Shown here: piece by piece, positions 54,794 to 63,525 of the stretch
How positions within the stretch are numbered: position 1 is the stretch's first letter
Layout of the letters: each line of letters opens with the position of its first letter
Assembly: GCF_031085295.1 (NCBI RefSeq)
Contig: NZ_JAVFWO010000006.1
Location: forward strand, 124,001-188,000
Length of the DNA: 64,000 bases
Direction of reading: 5' to 3'
DNA from: Microbacterium psychrotolerans
GTDB taxonomy: Bacteria > Actinomycetota > Actinomycetes > Actinomycetales > Microbacteriaceae
The notes under the pieces: model-generated
Databases searched by the model: none
What the model saw: only the letters and a program-made list of their open reading frames with translations
What the model was told of the DNA's origin: nothing
Made by a program: the position numbers and the translations under genes

Positions 54794-54883
54794 GCCCGCG
54801 CGCGGCCTACCGCCGCCGGCCAGCGTCGGCGCGGCCGGCGCAACAGTTCGACACACGACGCACGGGCGCCACCCCCTCGGCTC

Positions 54884-54889
54884 GACAAT
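54884..54889 (+). promoter_or_regulatory. -10 box (GACAAT) of the sulfhydrylase gene
   Basis: GACAAT is followed by 7 nt and the ATG at 54897; a further ATG overlaps the box itself (54888) and is less likely to be used. Confidence 0.5.
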
Positions 54890-54896
54890 GGTCAGC

Positions 54897-56285
54897 ATGC
54901 CTCGTGCCACCGACAACGACCTGCCGCCTCGCCCGGCCGCCCCTCGCTCGTTCGCGACGGCCCAGGTGCAGGCCGGGTTCGATTCCAGCGTGGCCGAGAA
55001 CACCGCCGTTCCGGCCATCCACCAGTCGAACGGCTTCGAGTTCCGCTCGCTCGCGGAGGCACGTGATCTCTTCGCGCTGCGCAAGGACGGCAACATCTAC
55101 AGTCGCGCCGCCAACCCCACCGTGCTCGTGTTCGAGCGCCGCGTCGCCGAGCTCGAGGGCGGCATCGGCGCCGCGGGTGTCGCCTCGGGCCAGGCGGCCG
55201 TCGCGGTGGCTCTCCTCGCCCTCGCCAAGCAGGGTGAGCACATCGTCGCGGCGCGGCAGCTGTACGGCGGCACCGTCGACCTGCTGCAGGACACGTTCGC
55301 CGACTGGGGCATCGAGGTCACCTTCGTCGACCAGGACGACATCGACGCCTGGTCGGCCGCTGTGCGCTCCACCACCCGGGCGCTCTTCGCCGAGTCGATC
55401 TCGAACCCCATCGCTCAGGTGCTCGACCTCGGCGCCGTCGCGGCCGTCGCCCGTGACGCCGGCGTGCCGCTCGTGATCGACAACACCGTCGCGACGCCGT
55501 ACCTGCAGCGCGCCAAGGACTTCGGCGCCGACATCGTCGTCCATTCGGCGACGAAGTTCCTCGGCGGCCACGGCACGTCGCTGGGCGGCGTCGTCGTCGA
55601 CCTCGGCACATTCGATTTCACTGCCCAGCCCGAGCGCTGGCCCCAGCTCACGCAGACCTACCGCCGCGTCCCGGACGGCAGCCTCGTCGAGCGCTTCGGC
55701 GAGACCGGATCGCCGTACATCGCGCTCGTGAAGACCAAGTACGTGCACGACCTGGGGCCGTCCTTGTCGGCGTTCAACGCCTTCCAGCTGCTGCAGGGGC
55801 TCGAGACGCTCGACCTCCGCATGCAGCGCCACACCGAGAGCGCCCTCGCAGTCGCGCGCTTCCTCGACACGAACCCGGCGGTCGCGCGGGTGCACCACCC
55901 GGGGCTCGAGACCAGCCCGTGGCACGCCCAGGCCCAGGCCTATCTGCCGCACGGGGTGAGTTCGGTCTTCGCGTTCGACCTCCGCACGACCGGCGACGAC
56001 GAGGCCGACTTCCGCCTCGTCGAGGAGTTCATCTCGCGCCTGCAGGTGATCCGGCTCGTCGCCAACATCGGCGACGCGCGCAGTCTCGTCGCCCACCCGG
56101 CCTCGATGACCCACAGCCACATGTCGCGCACCCAGCTCGCGGAGGCGCACATCGGTCCGACCACCGTGCGCCTGTCGATCGGCCTGGAGGACGCGCGCGA
56201 CATCGTGGACGACCTGGCCCGCGCGCTCGAGCGGATCGGCGACTCGGCCGACCGCCCCCGGCTGGCGGAGAGCGTCCCGAGCTAG
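54897..56285 (+). CDS. metY: O-acetylhomoserine sulfhydrylase
   Basis: This 462-residue PLP enzyme of the Cys/Met metabolism family would make homocysteine from O-acetylhomoserine and sulfide. The PLP lysine lies in HSATKFLGGHG, the cofactor ring stacks on the VIDNTVATPYL region, and SASGMAA-like VASGQAAVAVALL binds phosphate. The length of 430-460 and the GETGSPYIALVK insert fit MetY rather than MetB. ATG 54897 has GACAAT 7 nt upstream. Confidence 0.93.
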   Translation: MPRATDNDLPPRPAAPRSFATAQVQAGFDSSVAENTAVPAIHQSNGFEFRSLAEARDLFALRKDGNIYSRAANPTVLVFERRVAELEGGIGAAGVASGQAAVAVALLALAKQGEHIVAARQLYGGTVDLLQDTFADWGIEVTFVDQDDIDAWSAAVRSTTRALFAESISNPIAQVLDLGAVAAVARDAGVPLVIDNTVATPYLQRAKDFGADIVVHSATKFLGGHGTSLGGVVVDLGTFDFTAQPERWPQLTQTYRRVPDGSLVERFGETGSPYIALVKTKYVHDLGPSLSAFNAFQLLQGLETLDLRMQRHTESALAVARFLDTNPAVARVHHPGLETSPWHAQAQAYLPHGVSSVFAFDLRTTGDDEADFRLVEEFISRLQVIRLVANIGDARSLVAHPASMTHSHMSRTQLAEAHIGPTTVRLSIGLEDARDIVDDLARALERIGDSADRPRLAESVPS

Positions 56286-56314
56286 TCGACCCGGCGAGTG
56301 CGCCGTCGCGCCAC

Positions 56315-56320
56315 TAGCCT
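56315..56320 (+). promoter_or_regulatory. -10 box (TAGCCT) of the Gfo/Idh/MocA gene
   Basis: TAGCCT is followed by 6 nt and the ATG at 56327. Confidence 0.55.
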
Positions 56321-56326
56321 CGAGTC

Positions 56327-57319
56327 ATGACCTCACCGTCCTCACCCCGCTGGGGCATCCTCGGACCGGGCGGCATCGCGCGCGCGTTCACCAGCGATCT
56401 GCGCACCGCCGGCCTCGACGTCACCGCCGTCGGATCCCGTCGCCGCGAGACCGCGGAAGCGTTCGCCTCCGACTTCTCCATCCCGCACGCGCACGGGTCG
56501 TACGAGGACCTGGTCGCCGACCCCGACGTCGACATCGTCTACATCGCGACGCCGCACCCGATGCACGCCTCCAACGCCCTGCTGGCGCTGGAGGCCGGAA
56601 AGCACGTGCTCGTCGAGAAGCCGTTCACGCTGAACGCCGACGAAGCGGCGGCGGTCCGCGACGCCGCCGCCGACCGCGGGCTCCTCGCCATGGAGGCCAT
56701 GTGGACGCGATATCTGCCGCATATGGTCCGCATCCGCGAGCTCGTGGCCTCCGGCGCGCTCGGCGAGATCCGCGCGGTCACCGCGGATCACACCCAGCTG
56801 CTGTCGTCCGACCCCGCGCACCGGATCAACGCGCTCGAGCTGGGCGGCGGCGCACTGCTCGACCTCGGCATCTACCCGGTGTCGTTCGCGTGGGACATGC
56901 TCGGCGAGCCGGTGTCGATCCTCGCGTCCGCCCGACTCGGCGACGCCGGGTCCGACACCGAGGTGGCGACGATCATGGCGCACGCCAACGGCGCGCTGTC
57001 GACGTCGCTGTCGGCTTCGCGCGGCGCAGGGCCGAACACCGCGTCGGTGATCGGCACGGACGTCCGCATCGACATCGACCGCGTCTGGTACACGGCGACC
57101 TCCTTCCGCCTCGTGGGGCCGGACGGCACGGTGCGCGAGGAATTCCGCTCCGACATCGAGGGGCGCGGGATGCAGTACCAGGCGCTGGCGGCCGGGCGAT
57201 ACCTCGCCGAGGGCCGCACGGATTCCGACATCCTGCCGATCGACGAGACCGTCGCGATCATGGCCACGCTCGATGAGATCCGCACGCTCGTGGGCGTGCG
57301 CTACCCCGGTGAGGAGTGA
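56327..57319 (+). CDS. Gfo/Idh/MocA-family oxidoreductase
   Basis: This 330-residue NAD(P)-dependent oxidoreductase has the Rossmann motif GILGPGGIARAF at the start and the signature EKPFTLNADEA with the catalytic Lys of EKP. LELGGGALLDLGIYPV is the typical C-terminal-domain stretch of dihydrodiol-dehydrogenase or sugar-dehydrogenase relatives. The sugar or diol substrate is unknown. A leaderless promoter is evident, and the NYN-LOTUS gene follows after 1 nt, so they are co-transcribed. Confidence 0.9.
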   Translation: MTSPSSPRWGILGPGGIARAFTSDLRTAGLDVTAVGSRRRETAEAFASDFSIPHAHGSYEDLVADPDVDIVYIATPHPMHASNALLALEAGKHVLVEKPFTLNADEAAAVRDAAADRGLLAMEAMWTRYLPHMVRIRELVASGALGEIRAVTADHTQLLSSDPAHRINALELGGGALLDLGIYPVSFAWDMLGEPVSILASARLGDAGSDTEVATIMAHANGALSTSLSASRGAGPNTASVIGTDVRIDIDRVWYTATSFRLVGPDGTVREEFRSDIEGRGMQYQALAAGRYLAEGRTDSDILPIDETVAIMATLDEIRTLVGVRYPGEE

Positions 57320-57320
57320 C

Positions 57321-58544
57321 ATGCCCGACCTGCAGAATCCCCGCGTCGCGGTGTACCTCGACTTCGACAACATCGTGATGTCCTGGTACGACCGCGTCCA
57401 CGGCCGCAACTCGTACTCCCGCGACCGTCAGCGCATCGCCGAGAACCCCGCCGATCCCGAGATCGCCGAGCGGCTCGCCGCGGCCACCATCGACGTCGGC
57501 GCCATCATCGACTTCGCGGCCTCGTTCGGCACGCTCGTGCTCACCCGCGCGTACGCGGACTGGTCGGCGCCCGTCAACGCCATCTACCGTTCGCAGCTGG
57601 TCGCGCGCGCGGTCGATCTCGTCCAGCTCTTCCCGGCCGCCGCGTACGCCAAGAACGGAGCCGACATCCGTCTCGCGGTGGACGCCGTCGAGGACATGTT
57701 CCGGCTGCCCGACCTCACGCACGTCGTGATCGTGGCCGGCGACTCGGACTACGTCCCCCTCGCGCAGCGGTGCAAGCGGCTCGGCCGCTACGTGGTAGGA
57801 GTCGGTGTCGCAGGATCGACGGCCAAGTCGCTCGCCGCGGCGTGCGACGAGTTCGAGGCGTACGACTCGCTGCCCGGCGTCCCCCGCGTGTCCCGCGAGC
57901 CCGCGCGGGCGGCGAAGACGCCGGACAAGGCCGCAGAGAAGGCCGCCGAGAAGGCGCCGTCGAAGGCCGCCTCGGGCCGTGCGACCAAGCCGAAGGAGAC
58001 GGCGGCGAGCGTGGCGGCCAACGGCACGGCGGCGCGGTCGGGAGGCCGTCGCGGAGCGGCGAAGTCCGTGCCGGCGGAGACTCCTTCGACGACGGATGCC
58101 GTCACGCCCGACGCGCCGGCCGAGGCCACGGCCGCGACCGCCGAGGCCCGTTCGAGCGTCGAGATCGAGGCGGCGCTCAACGAGGCGCTCGAGACCACGG
58201 CGCCTCCGAAGCGCGGGAACCGTCGTGCGTCGTCGAAGACCGTGGCCGCGAGCGTCGAGCCACCCGCTCCGGAGCCGGTGCAGCCCGTCGAGGAGCCTGC
58301 CGAGGACCCGCAGGAGACGGCCACCCGCCTGCTGGAGCGCGCCCTGCGCCTCGGCCACGACAAGAACGACGACTCCGAATGGCTGCACAGCTCGGCGGTG
58401 AAGACGCACATGCGGCGGATGGACCCGTCCTTCAGCGAGAAGGCCTTGGGCTACCGGTCGTTCAACGACTTCGTGAAGGCTCGCGAGTCGATCGCCGAGC
58501 TCGAGGAGACCGGGCACGAGCGACTGGTGCGCCTGCGCGAGTAG
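57321..58544 (+). CDS. NYN-domain RNase with C-terminal OST-HTH/LOTUS domain
   Basis: This 407-residue protein has three parts. Residues 1-175 form a NYN/PIN-like nuclease with acidic metal ligands in VYLDFDNIVMSW, GADIRLAVDAVED and VAGDSDYVPLA. About 180-345 are a low-complexity Ala/Lys/Pro/Glu linker. About 345-407 form an OST-HTH/LOTUS-type winged helix (SAVKTHMRRMDPSF, FNDFVKA) that probably binds RNA. The layout recalls LabA and eukaryotic MARF1. GTGAGGAG lies 4 nt before the ATG, which begins one base after the upstream stop. Confidence 0.9.
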   Translation: MPDLQNPRVAVYLDFDNIVMSWYDRVHGRNSYSRDRQRIAENPADPEIAERLAAATIDVGAIIDFAASFGTLVLTRAYADWSAPVNAIYRSQLVARAVDLVQLFPAAAYAKNGADIRLAVDAVEDMFRLPDLTHVVIVAGDSDYVPLAQRCKRLGRYVVGVGVAGSTAKSLAAACDEFEAYDSLPGVPRVSREPARAAKTPDKAAEKAAEKAPSKAASGRATKPKETAASVAANGTAARSGGRRGAAKSVPAETPSTTDAVTPDAPAEATAATAEARSSVEIEAALNEALETTAPPKRGNRRASSKTVAASVEPPAPEPVQPVEEPAEDPQETATRLLERALRLGHDKNDDSEWLHSSAVKTHMRRMDPSFSEKALGYRSFNDFVKARESIAELEETGHERLVRLRE

Positions 58545-58567
58545 CGTCTTGCGCCGGAGCGCGTGCG

Positions 58568-58645
58568 TCAGCCGATGCGCGCGAGGAACTCGAGGAGCCC
58601 CGCGCTGAACGCGGCGGCGGCCGAGGGCTCGCCCGCAGACCGGCG
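58568..58645 (-). pseudogene. Possible alpha/beta-hydrolase C-terminal remnant
   Basis: On the minus strand, reading into the TGA at 58568-58570, the sequence gives about 20 codons ending AFSAGLLEFLARIG, which resembles the last helix of alpha/beta hydrolases. No start or catalytic region exists upstream, because the ROK gene promoter begins within 40 nt. It may be the decayed end of a lost gene or a chance resemblance. Confidence 0.25.
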
Positions 58646-58679
58646 ATCCCTCGGCCGATCTGGGAAATCGCACGTGGGA

Positions 58680-58685
58680 TACAGT
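58680..58685 (+). promoter_or_regulatory. -10 box (TACAGT) of the ROK regulator gene
   Basis: TACAGT is followed by 7 nt and the GTG at 58693. Confidence 0.5.
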
Positions 58686-58692
58686 GTGAGCT

Positions 58693-59895
58693 GTGGCACG
58701 CCGTCAAGCTCCGCCGGGCTCGCAGACCTCGCTGCGCGAGGCCAATCGCGCGCGCGTCGTCGAGTCCCTCAAGCGCCACGGCCGCCTCACGCAGATCGAG
58801 CTCGCCGGCAGCACGGGACTCTCCCCCGCCACGGTCTCGAACATCGTCAAGGAGCTGACGGCCTCGGGCCTGCTCCACACGTCTTTCACCACGAGCAGCG
58901 GTCGCCGCGCGACCCTCGTGTCGCTCGCTCGCCGGCTCGGCCTCGTCGCCGGCGTCCACTACAGCTCGCGGCACCTGCACATCGCGATCGCCGACACCGC
59001 GCGCACGATCGTCACGCAGTCCTCACTCCCCCTCCCCCTCGACCACCGCCACGACTCCGAGCTCGACCGCCTCGCACTGCTGCTCGGCGACATGATGGAG
59101 TCGCTCGGCGGGTCGCTCACCGACCTCCTCGCGGTGGGCCTGGCGCTCCCTGCGCCCATCGACCCGCGCACCGGCATGGTGTCCACTCCGGGCCTGCTGC
59201 GCGGCTGGGAGGGCGTCGACGTCGCCGAGAGCCTCTCGATGCGCATCGGCCGCCCCGTCTACGTCGACAGCGAGGCGAACCTCGGCGGTCTCGCCGAGGC
59301 CCGCGAGGGCAACGGTCGCGCCGCCGCGTCCTCCGTCTTCATCCGCGTCGGCCACACCATCAGCGCCGGACTCGTGGTCGGGGGCGACCTGTTCCGCGGC
59401 GTCAACGGCAAGGCGGGCCAGATCGGGCACGTCACGCTCGACGAGAACGGCCCCATCTGCCGCTGCAGCAACCGCGGCTGCCTCGAGACCTACGCGGGCG
59501 GGCCTGCGCTGCTGTCGCTCTTCCCGTCGAGCGAGGGCATGCACCGTCTGGGCGACCTGCTCCAGGCCGCAGAGGCCGGCGACGGCGCCGCACGGCGGGT
59601 CATCGCCGATGCCGGACGCCATATCGGCATCGCGGCCGCGAGCCTCTGCAACCTCTTCGATCCCGAGGTCATCGTCGTCGGAGGCGAGCTGGGGCAGGCG
59701 GGTGAGATCCTGATGGCGCCGATGCGGCACTCGCTCGAGCGCACCGCCCTGCCGTCCGCCGACGGCCTGCCCGAGATCGTCGGCGCCTCCTTCGGCGAGT
59801 GGGCGGAGACACGCGGGGCCATCGCGATCGCCCTCGACCACGTCACGGTCAGCGCCCAGCTCCCGGCGGCGTCGACGCTCCCCATCACCGCATAG
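58693..59895 (+). CDS. ROK-family transcriptional regulator
   Basis: This 400-residue regulator has an N-terminal winged helix (about 12-75, with LTQIELAGSTGLSPATVSN shown by its ends LTQIEL and SPATVSN) and a ROK sugar-sensing domain. The ROK zinc site is complete: His in GQIGHVTL and the CxCx4C of CRCSNRGC. It resembles XylR/NagC repressors that bind a sugar to release DNA. Its stop lies 9 nt before the first sugar-binding-protein gene, so it is the likely controller of the ABC system. Start by GTG with TACAGT 7 nt upstream. Confidence 0.92.
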   Translation: MARRQAPPGSQTSLREANRARVVESLKRHGRLTQIELAGSTGLSPATVSNIVKELTASGLLHTSFTTSSGRRATLVSLARRLGLVAGVHYSSRHLHIAIADTARTIVTQSSLPLPLDHRHDSELDRLALLLGDMMESLGGSLTDLLAVGLALPAPIDPRTGMVSTPGLLRGWEGVDVAESLSMRIGRPVYVDSEANLGGLAEAREGNGRAAASSVFIRVGHTISAGLVVGGDLFRGVNGKAGQIGHVTLDENGPICRCSNRGCLETYAGGPALLSLFPSSEGMHRLGDLLQAAEAGDGAARRVIADAGRHIGIAAASLCNLFDPEVIVVGGELGQAGEILMAPMRHSLERTALPSADGLPEIVGASFGEWAETRGAIAIALDHVTVSAQLPAASTLPITA

Positions 59896-59898
59896 GCT
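59893..59898 (+). promoter_or_regulatory. -10 box (TAGGCT) of the first sugar-binding-protein gene
   Basis: TAGGCT ends 6 nt before ATG 59905 and includes the ROK stop codon TAG, so coding constraint explains its first three bases. Confidence 0.4.
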
Positions 59899-59904
59899 CG
59901 TCCG

Positions 59905-61005
59905 ATGTCCCGCACCCGACACGATCGGCCGCGGCGGCGCCCGGTCGGGCACCGCGCGGCGGCGGCTGCCGGCATCCTCCTGGTCGCCGCGGCGACCCTG
60001 TCCGCCTGTACGGGGGATCCGGGAGCCGGGGAGGGCACGCCCGCCGACGACACCATCGCGCTGCTTCTGCCCGACGCGAAGACCGCGCGCTACGAGACCT
60101 TCGACCGGCCGCTGTTCGAAGCTCGCGTGGCCGAGCTCGGAGACTACGACGTGCTGTACGCCAACGCCGATCAGGATGCCGCGAAGCAGCAGCAGCAGGC
60201 GGAATCCGCCCTCACCTCGGGTGCGGGGGTGCTGGTTCTGGATCCGGTCGACGCGAACGCCGCCGTGAGCATCGTGAACTCGGCCAACGCCAAGGGAGTG
60301 CCCGTCGTCTCCTACGACCGCCTGATCGCCGGCGGCGACCTGGCTTACTACATCTCATTCGACAACGAGAAGGTCGGCGTGCTGCAGGCGACGGCCTTCG
60401 TCGAGGGGATGCGCGCGACGGAGGACGGCAGCGGGATCCTCATGGTCAACGGCTCGCCGACGGACAGCAACGCGGCGCTGTTCAAGCGCGGCGCCCACAG
60501 CATCATCGACGACAGCGGGTTGCGCGTGCTCGCCGAGTACGACACCCCGGGCTGGAGCCCCGAGAAGGCGCAGGAGTGGGTGTCGGGCCAGATCGCGCAG
60601 CACGGCGGCGCGATCGCCGGCGTCTATGCCGCGAACGACGCCACCGCCGGCGGTGCGATCGCGGCGCTTCGGGTCGCGAACGTCGATCCGCTCCCGATCG
60701 TGACCGGACAGGATGCCGAGCTCTCGGCGATCCAGCGGATCCTCACCGGCGACCAGTACATGACCGTCTACAAGGCGATCAAGCCGCAGGCGGAGCTCGC
60801 AGCCGAGGTCGCCGTCAAGCTGCTGCACGGCGAGGAGGTGACCGCGCCCCTCGAGATCGAGGGGACTCCGGCCACGCTGCTGGACCCCGTCGCGGTGACG
60901 ATCGACGACATCATGGACACCGTCGTCGCCGACGGATTCTGGAGCGTCGACGACATCTGCACCCCCGCCTACGCTGATGCGTGCGAAGCTGCCGGCATCG
61001 GGTAG
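59905..61005 (+). CDS. Sugar ABC transporter substrate-binding lipoprotein (XylF-like)
   Basis: This 366-residue exported lipoprotein has a basic n-region, a hydrophobic core and lipobox LSAC with Cys35. The mature part is a periplasmic-binding-protein type 1 fold like XylF/RbsB: IALLLPDAKTARYETFD, VLDPVDANAAVSIV, VPVVSYDRLI, DNEKVG and GVYAANDATAGGAI. These suggest a xylose- or ribose-type pentose ligand. It lies just after the ROK regulator and before the ATPase and permease genes. A second, diverged copy is encoded at 63526. Confidence 0.92.
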   Translation: MSRTRHDRPRRRPVGHRAAAAAGILLVAAATLSACTGDPGAGEGTPADDTIALLLPDAKTARYETFDRPLFEARVAELGDYDVLYANADQDAAKQQQQAESALTSGAGVLVLDPVDANAAVSIVNSANAKGVPVVSYDRLIAGGDLAYYISFDNEKVGVLQATAFVEGMRATEDGSGILMVNGSPTDSNAALFKRGAHSIIDDSGLRVLAEYDTPGWSPEKAQEWVSGQIAQHGGAIAGVYAANDATAGGAIAALRVANVDPLPIVTGQDAELSAIQRILTGDQYMTVYKAIKPQAELAAEVAVKLLHGEEVTAPLEIEGTPATLLDPVAVTIDDIMDTVVADGFWSVDDICTPAYADACEAAGIG

Positions 61006-61070
61006 GGTCCAGACTCTGGCAGGGGCCGGCTGGGGCCGAGAACGACGATGAGGACGGGGCGAGGATGTCG

Positions 61071-61985
61071 ATGACGCACCCGCGGGCGGGGAGGCCGCGT
61101 GAACGCGTGCTCACCATGCGCGGCATCGGCAAGCGGTTCGGCGCCGTCAAGGCGCTCACCGACGTCGACTTCTGGGTGAACGAGGGCGAGGTGGTCGCGC
61201 TCGTCGGCGACAACGGCGCCGGCAAGTCGACACTCGTCAAGGTGCTTGCCGGCGTGCACCCTCCCGACAGCGGATCCATCGAGTTCGACGGTGACGAAGT
61301 CGTCATCGGCTCCCCCGCCGACGCGCAGCAGCTCGGGATCGAGACGATCTTCCAGGACCTCGCGCTGTGCGACAACCTCGATGTCGTCGCGAATCTCTGG
61401 CTCGGGCGCGAACTGCGCGACGGCGCCACGCTCGACGAGGTCGACATGGAGCAGCGCACGTGGACGCTGCTGCGCGAGCTGTCGGCCAAGATCCCGTCCG
61501 TGCGCGTGCCCGTCGCGTCGCTGTCGGGCGGACAGCGCCAGACCGTCGCCATCGCCCGCTCGCTGATCGGCGAGCCGCGCGTCGTGATCCTCGACGAGCC
61601 GACGGCTGCCCTCGGCGTCGCGCAGACGGCCGAGGTCCTGAACCTCATCGAGCGCCTCCGCGAGCGCGGGCATGGGGTCATCCTCATCAGCCACAACATG
61701 GCCGATGTCATGGCGGTCGCCGACCGCGTGGTCGTCCTGCGCCTCGGCCGCAACAACGGCGTGTACAACGTCGCGGACGTCACCAGCGAGACCCTCATCG
61801 CGGCGATCACCGGCGCGGTGGACCACTCCGTGGCGCCGCGACGCGTGCCGGAGCGGACGGATGCCGCGCCCGCCTCCGCGCGCGACGACGAGCCCGCCGA
61901 CCAGACCTCCGGCGGTACCGTCATCCGCATGCCGCGCGCCGGGTCGCGCCCCACCTCCCGACCCCGCGGGGACGGGAGCCGATGA
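61071..61985 (+). CDS. Sugar ABC transporter ATP-binding protein (single cassette)
   Basis: This protein of about 304 residues has one ATPase cassette, unlike the ~500-residue two-cassette XylG/RbsA. It has Walker A GDNGAGKST, the Q-loop TIFQDLALCDN, the signature LSGGQRQ and Walker B RVVILDEPTAAL. A homodimer is expected (FrcA-like). A Pro/Arg/Ser-rich tail of about 50 residues follows the cassette. I chose ATG 61071 because GAGG lies 6 nt upstream; ATG 61065 is an alternative. Its TGA overlaps the permease ATG. Confidence 0.92.
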   Translation: MTHPRAGRPRERVLTMRGIGKRFGAVKALTDVDFWVNEGEVVALVGDNGAGKSTLVKVLAGVHPPDSGSIEFDGDEVVIGSPADAQQLGIETIFQDLALCDNLDVVANLWLGRELRDGATLDEVDMEQRTWTLLRELSAKIPSVRVPVASLSGGQRQTVAIARSLIGEPRVVILDEPTAALGVAQTAEVLNLIERLRERGHGVILISHNMADVMAVADRVVVLRLGRNNGVYNVADVTSETLIAAITGAVDHSVAPRRVPERTDAAPASARDDEPADQTSGGTVIRMPRAGSRPTSRPRGDGSR

Positions 61986-63229
61986 GCGCGCGCGGCGACG
62001 AGCGGCTCACCGAGCCGACCGGCGACGAACGGCTCCTGAGCGGCAGCGGCATCCGCCTCGCCCTGGAGGGCTTCGTGACGCGCATCCGGGGCGGAGACCT
62101 CGGCGCCCTTCCCGTCGTGCTCGGGATCGCCGTGATCTGGACGGTCTTCCAGCTGCTGAACCCGGTCTTCCTCTCCAGCGAGAACCTCGTGAACCTCACG
62201 ATGCAGTGCGCCGCCATCGGCACGATCGCGCTGGGCGTCGTGCTGGTGCTGCTCGTCGGCGAGATCGACCTGTCAGTCGGGTCGGTGTCGGGGCTCGCCG
62301 CCGCGGTGCTCGCCGTCACGTTCGTCCAGCTGCAGTGGAACCTGATCCTGTCGCTGGTGGCGGCGATCGCTGTCGGGTGCGTGGTCGGATTGCTGTACGG
62401 CTACCTGTTCACGCGCTTCGGACTGCCGAGCTTCGTCATCACGCTGGCCGGCCTCCTCGGCTTCCTGGGGCTGCAGCTGTGGGTGCTGGGCGAGACGGGA
62501 TCCATCGCGATCCCGTTCGACTCGTGGCTCGTCCAGTTCGCCCAGCAGATGTTCCTTCCGGCCTGGGCGTCGTACGTCGTGGCCGTGCTGGCCGTGGCCG
62601 CGTTCGCCTGGTCTCTGCTGCGGCGCGCGCGACGGCGGGCGGCGGCGAACCTCGTGAGCCAGAGCTACACCGAGATCGCGGTGCGCAGCGCGGTCCTCCT
62701 CGCCTTCCTGCTCGTGGCGACCTGGTACCTGAACCTCTATCGCGGCGTCGGGGTGATGTTCCTGTTCTTCCTGGCCCTCATCGTCGCCATGAACTTCGTG
62801 CTGACCCGCACCCGCTGGGGGCGCGCCGTCTACGCCGTCGGCGGATCGGTCGAGGCCGCCCGCCGCGCCGGCATCCGCGTAGACCGCATCTACCTCTCGG
62901 TCTTCGCGATGTGCTCGACCTTCGCCGCAGTGGGAGGCATCCTCGCCGCCGCGCGACTGGCGTCGGCGAACCAGAGCTCGGGCACGGGAGACGTGAACCT
63001 CAACGCGATCGCCGCCGCCGTCATCGGGGGCACGAGCCTCTTCGGCGGCCGTGGATCGGCGTTCTCGGCTCTCGTCGGCATCGTGGTGATCCAGTCGATC
63101 TCGTCGGGTCTGACCCTCATGAACCTCGACTCGTCGGTGCAGTTCATGGTGACCGGCGTCGTGCTCGTGCTCGCGGTGATCGTGGATTCGCTGTCACGCC
63201 GGACGCGTGCGGCCACCGGTCGCGCCTGA
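61982..63229 (+). CDS. Sugar ABC transporter permease (XylH/RbsC-like)
   Basis: This 415-residue membrane protein has about ten helices and the family signatures: GEIDLSVGSVSGLAA, GLLYGYLFTRFGLPSFVITLA (shown as GLLYGYLF and FGLPSFVITLA) and AAVIGGTSLFGGRG. An insertion of about 60 residues with a basic loop (LLRRARRRAAAN) and two extra helices is the longer form seen for XylH. It overlaps the ATPase gene by 4 nt (ATGA). With the two binding proteins it forms a pentose-type uptake system. Confidence 0.94.
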   Translation: MSARGDERLTEPTGDERLLSGSGIRLALEGFVTRIRGGDLGALPVVLGIAVIWTVFQLLNPVFLSSENLVNLTMQCAAIGTIALGVVLVLLVGEIDLSVGSVSGLAAAVLAVTFVQLQWNLILSLVAAIAVGCVVGLLYGYLFTRFGLPSFVITLAGLLGFLGLQLWVLGETGSIAIPFDSWLVQFAQQMFLPAWASYVVAVLAVAAFAWSLLRRARRRAAANLVSQSYTEIAVRSAVLLAFLLVATWYLNLYRGVGVMFLFFLALIVAMNFVLTRTRWGRAVYAVGGSVEAARRAGIRVDRIYLSVFAMCSTFAAVGGILAAARLASANQSSGTGDVNLNAIAAAVIGGTSLFGGRGSAFSALVGIVVIQSISSGLTLMNLDSSVQFMVTGVVLVLAVIVDSLSRRTRAATGRA

Positions 63230-63310
63230 ACCCGCGTCGCCGCGCACTGGCTTCACTTGGCGAACGCTCCGCTCGGCGCGGCCAGACGACCCGGGGTGAC
63301 CGGAAGACAA

Positions 63311-63330
63311 TCTGCGTCTTCTTCCGCAGA
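63311..63330. repeat. Small inverted repeat TCTGCG/CGCAGA
   Basis: A 6-bp stem with an 8-nt pyrimidine-rich loop lies 82 nt after the permease stop. It might be a weak terminator or mRNA-processing site in the operon. Confidence 0.3.
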
Positions 63331-63335
63331 AAAGG

Positions 63336-63459
63336 GTGCACTCTGCACGGTAAGCGCTCTCTTCGACCCGGCCATCACGGCATCCGTCGCGCGACAGCGC
63401 CTGCGTTGCCAAAGCGTTACGTTCAAGACTTGACGCCAAGAATGCCGGTCATCGATGAT
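63336..63459 (+). promoter_or_regulatory. Control region of the second sugar-binding-protein gene
   Basis: The 296-nt gap between the permease and the next gene holds an inverted repeat GTGCA-CTC-TGCAC (63336-63348). It also holds two LacI-type AANCGNT cores, AAGCGCT (63352-63358) and AAGCGTT (63412-63418), and a TTGACG -35-like element (63430-63435) with GATGAT 18 bp on. A 10-bp palindrome TCATCGATGA (63449-63458) overlaps that possible -10. Together they suggest a separately regulated promoter. Confidence 0.4.
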
Positions 63460-63525
63460 CGCATCAGCGCGAAGAAACCAGGGACGCTCCTGGAACTCGC
63501 TCGCTTCAACGACGAAAGGCGAATG

